DNA of 33,974 bases from JAOUFP01 sp947085825 (GTDB lineage: Bacteria; Nitrospirota; Thermodesulfovibrionia; Thermodesulfovibrionales; UBA6898): assembly GCA_947085825.1 (NCBI GenBank), contig CAMTXX010000047.1:1-33974 (forward strand), read 5' to 3'. The translations under genes were made by a program, and so were the position numbers. The notes under the pieces are model-generated. The model did no database searches and was not told the origin of the DNA. It worked only from the letters and a program-made list of their open reading frames with translations. This document shows positions 32,204-33,974 of this stretch, piece after piece. Numbering within the stretch: the first letter of the stretch is position 1; each line of letters begins with the position of its first letter.

Positions 32204-32923
32204 ATGACAAAAAAAGCAATTGTTATTGGAGCAACATCGGGAATAGGAAAAGAATTAGCAAAGATTTTCTCACAAAATAACTATATTGTTGGACTTGCAG
32301 GTAGAAGGACTCACCTACTTGATGAACTCAAGAACGAACTTCCCAATAATTCTTTTGCAAAACATATTGATATTTCTCAAACAGATAAAGCGATAAACCA
32401 ACTCAAAGAACTGATTGCAGAAATGGAAGGAGTAGATATTGTTGTTATTTGTTCAGGATGTGGATATGTTAATAAGGATTTACAATGGTCCCCGGAAAAA
32501 GAAACCATCGATGTTAATGTCTCTGGTTTTTCTGCAATGGCAAATGTTGCTATACATCATTTTTTATCAAAAGGTTCTGGTCATCTGGTAGGCATCTCGT
32601 CTATAGCAGCACTTAGAGGGGACAGCGACGCTCCTGCATACAATGCATCAAAAGCCTTTGTTTCAAACTATATGGAAGGCTTACGAAAAAAGGTTGTAAA
32701 ATTAAGATTATCCATTACGGTTACCGATATTCAGCCAGGATTTGTAGATACCGCCATGGCAAAAGGCGATGGACTTTTCTGGGTTGCATCTCCCCCAAAA
32801 GCAGCACAACAAATTTATAACGCTATAGAGAGAAAGAGAAAACATGCTTATATTACCAAACGGTGGAGGCTGATGGGGTGGCTAATGAAGGTCATGCCTG
32901 AATTCATCTATAATAGAATATAA
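32204..32923 (+). CDS. Short-chain dehydrogenase/reductase (cassette 2)
   Basis: A 239-aa SDR oxidoreductase. The cofactor-binding motif GATSGIG is at residues 9-15, the catalytic Ser is in SSIAAL near 132-133, and YNASK supplies Tyr146 and Lys150. The usual NNAG is replaced by CSGCG near 83-87. LAGRR after the second strand suggests NADP(H). The C-terminal half (FVDTAMAKGDGLFW...) carries a short hydrophobic end (RLMGWLMKVMPEFIYN). Substrate unknown. Lies in cassette 2 with a weak ribosome site (GAGAT) about six nt upstream. Confidence 0.8.
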   Translation: MTKKAIVIGATSGIGKELAKIFSQNNYIVGLAGRRTHLLDELKNELPNNSFAKHIDISQTDKAINQLKELIAEMEGVDIVVICSGCGYVNKDLQWSPEKETIDVNVSGFSAMANVAIHHFLSKGSGHLVGISSIAALRGDSDAPAYNASKAFVSNYMEGLRKKVVKLRLSITVTDIQPGFVDTAMAKGDGLFWVASPPKAAQQIYNAIERKRKHAYITKRWRLMGWLMKVMPEFIYNRI

Positions 32924-32930
32924 AAAGAGG

Positions 32931-32992
32931 GCTTCTAACAAAAAAATCCAGCGGATGGCTTACAGCCACCGCTGATTTAGGTCGTTAGGCAT
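32931..32992 (+). other. attC recombination site of cassette 2
   Basis: R'' GCTTCTAAC (32931-32939) is the exact complement of the 5' core GTTAGAAGC of the same cassette (32174-32182). Inner arms AAATC-AGCGG-TGGCT (32944-32960) pair with AGCCACCGCTGATTT (32964-32978), leaving two extrahelical bases, C (32949) and A (32955). The loop is TAC. R' GTTAGGCAT starts at 32984 with cleavage between G and TT. Confidence 0.85.
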
Positions 32993-32997
32993 CAATT

Positions 32998-33801
32998 ATG
33001 GAAATTCTAAACTATAATTCATCATCCACAAGATCAAAGCTTGGTGAAAAACGGATCGACACGAGCCTTGCCATCGCCCTCGTCCTACTTATGTCTCTTG
33101 TCCCAATTGTGCCACTGACTATTAAAGTTACTATTGGAATAACTATGGTAGTTATCACAGTTCTATCTTGGCGACGCCCGGCGTTTTACTTGGGTCTCTT
33201 TGGAAGCATATGTTTGGCAATTATGATTACACGCATTCCTTACTCCCAGTTGTTATTCGCTCTGGCAATTGGGATTTATTTATTAATTATCTCTTTAATG
33301 CCAAGTTTGAAAAGTGGTCTTGCATGGTTTCGCTGGGGCACGTTTGGCTGGGACGTTAAGCTTTTGTGTTTTGGAGCAGCAACAATCAGTGGATTGGCAT
33401 TGGTTGGGTGGTTCTTCTGGGTGCGGCCTAACATTAATGATATCATTCGGCAATTTGTACCAGATTACCCATTGTGGGTCCTTATTTTTGGTGGCATTCT
33501 ATTCGCCATGGTGAACGCTGCTGTGGAGGAGGTCGCCTATCGTGGGATAGTCTTGAGTGCTCTTATTGAATCTCATGTGCCAAGTAGTCTTGCCCTGCTG
33601 CTACAAGCTATCGCATTCGGTACTATTCACATCAACGGGTTTCCTCGTGGGTGGATTGGTGTCGGTCTGGCGACAATTTATGGTTTCATTATGGGCGTCA
33701 TTAGACTCAGGTCAGGGGGACTCTTTGCACCATGGGCGGGACACGTTTTAGCAGACCTTGTTATTGTCGCAATTGTTTTTGAAGCCGCTCGTCTATTATA
33801 A
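32998..33801 (+). CDS. CPBP-family intramembrane protease (cassette 3)
   Basis: A 267-aa protein with about six to eight hydrophobic segments. The CPBP (Rce1-like, ABI) motifs are present: EEVAYRG (Glu177, Glu178, Arg182), FGTIH (Phe207, His211) and WAGHVLAD (His249). These residues form the glutamate protease site of Rce1 relatives. In bacteria such proteins are linked to bacteriocin immunity or membrane proteolysis; the role here is unknown. AGG of the core GTTAGGC (32987-32989) lies eight nt before ATG 32998, so the recombination core again acts as Shine-Dalgarno. No attC follows. Confidence 0.8.
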   Translation: MEILNYNSSSTRSKLGEKRIDTSLAIALVLLMSLVPIVPLTIKVTIGITMVVITVLSWRRPAFYLGLFGSICLAIMITRIPYSQLLFALAIGIYLLIISLMPSLKSGLAWFRWGTFGWDVKLLCFGAATISGLALVGWFFWVRPNINDIIRQFVPDYPLWVLIFGGILFAMVNAAVEEVAYRGIVLSALIESHVPSSLALLLQAIAFGTIHINGFPRGWIGVGLATIYGFIMGVIRLRSGGLFAPWAGHVLADLVIVAIVFEAARLL

Positions 33802-33866
33802 GCATTGCCACGGTTTGTAATAAAGGCAGCGGCTAGAGGTTTTGTCAATAGGTGTGTAAAAGACAT
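33802..33866. other. Spacer after cassette 3: disrupted attC region and possible insertion-sequence end
   Basis: An intact attC of cassette 3 should start with a complement of GTTAGGCAT, i.e. ATGCCTAAC; it is absent. What remains is a diverged ATTGCCAC and AAGGCAGCGGCTAG, similar to an attC left arm. GGTTTTGTCAATAGGTGTGT (near 33838-33857) looks like the edge of a mobile element to me, but no second end lies in the window. Confidence 0.3.
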
Positions 33867-33974
33867 TTAGGCGGCCTTCCTTTCTGCCTCATTTATAACG
33901 GTTACCATCTCGCCATTTTCAAACTGTTTCCCTGCGTGCACATCCGGCAGTAAGTGAGGGCTGTTAAGTGCCCT
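33867..33974 (-). CDS. C-terminal end of an unassigned minus-strand protein (cut by window edge)
   Basis: The minus-strand frame from the right edge to TAA (33869-33867) encodes the last 35 residues, including LNSPHLLPDVHAGKQFENGE and EAERKAA. I do not recognise the family. Its position next to a possible mobile-element edge suggests a transposase of an element extending beyond the window, but this is not shown by the sequence. Confidence 0.4.
   Translation of the reverse strand, partial: RALNSPHLLPDVHAGKQFENGEMVTVINEAERKAA

Larger units (their letters stand above)
31069..33801 (+). mobile_element. Integron remnant with three gene cassettes
   Basis: The order is truncated intI (minus strand), spacer with presumed attI, then three plus-strand cassettes with one gene each. 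The recombination points inferred from G/TT are 31455/31456, 32174/32175 and 32984/32985, so cassette 1 is 31456-32174 and cassette 2 is 32175-32984. Cassette 3 begins at 32985 and has no recognisable attC. Core and R'' sequences match exactly for cassettes 1 and 2. The attI itself could not be delimited beyond its GTT edge. Cassette genes appear more A+T-rich than the metabolic genes upstream. Confidence 0.8.

Noticed and set aside
33838..33974. Naming the right-edge sequence as an IS256-family element
   Set aside because: The TGTGTAAAAG edge is reminiscent of it, but the 35 visible residues of the adjoining gene do not let me assign a transposase family.

Overview
The window reads as a chromosomal contig from an uncultured Gram-negative bacterium. 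Signal-peptide proteins sit next to a long C-terminal outer-membrane barrel, Shine-Dalgarno (SD) sites are strong, and many short G+C-rich palindromes lie between and even inside genes. The gene mix (GlgC/MalQ, a split biotin-dependent carboxylase, DusB, XerD, an SspB-like adaptor) would fit Nitrospirota or a Desulfobacterota-like lineage. That placement is an inference; there is no rRNA here to fix it.

Layout. (1) 1-108: tail of an unassigned gene. (2) 143-14042: a same-strand run of five genes for DUF11-repeat cell-surface proteins (1656, 347, 164 and 378 aa) ending in a 1923-aa protein with DUF11, Cna-B-like and outer-membrane barrel regions. The barrel-protein gene carries palindromic repeat DNA read in frame at two places. 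(3) 14072-14351: two repeat elements and a near-consensus promoter feeding a PIN-toxin/UPF0175-antitoxin pair. (4) 15164-19536: dusB, a Gph-like phosphatase and a TrmN6-like methyltransferase (overlapping genes), then a 28-codon signal-peptide-like ORF, a YprB-like exonuclease and a XerC/D recombinase. (5) 19576-20397 (minus strand and spacer): SspB-like adaptor, its promoter, a stub of a lost gene with its terminator, and a large palindrome. (6) 20489-24046: malQ and glgC, glycogen metabolism. (7) 24050-24570: gene-free block made of repeat elements. (8) 24635-29859: biotin carboxylase, carboxyltransferase-biotinyl subunit, purC and a convergent TPR protein. (9) 30109-31091: remains of a defence-type locus, with an intact MNT/HEPN pair (MntA/HepT-like) overlapping a truncated DUF1156 DNA-methylase gene. 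(10) 31069-33801: an integron remnant with a truncated integrase on the minus strand, a spacer with a candidate cassette promoter, and three cassettes (SAM methyltransferase, SDR oxidoreductase, CPBP protease). (11) 33867-33974: end of a minus-strand gene running off the window.

The best-supported unusual object is the integron. The 5' core of cassettes 1 and 2 (GTTAGGGC, GTTAGAAGC) is the exact reverse complement of the R'' box at the 3' end of the same cassette (GCCCTAAC, GCTTCTAAC), as expected for circular cassettes inserted by site-specific recombination. Both attC hairpins have extrahelical bases. The integrase is cut off after about 70 residues, at the point where the DUF1156 gene is also cut, so one rearrangement probably destroyed both. 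The second notable feature is the in-frame colonisation of the barrel-protein gene by palindromic repeats, comparable in principle to Rickettsia palindromic elements.

All functional names come from motifs and remembered family knowledge; no database search was run.
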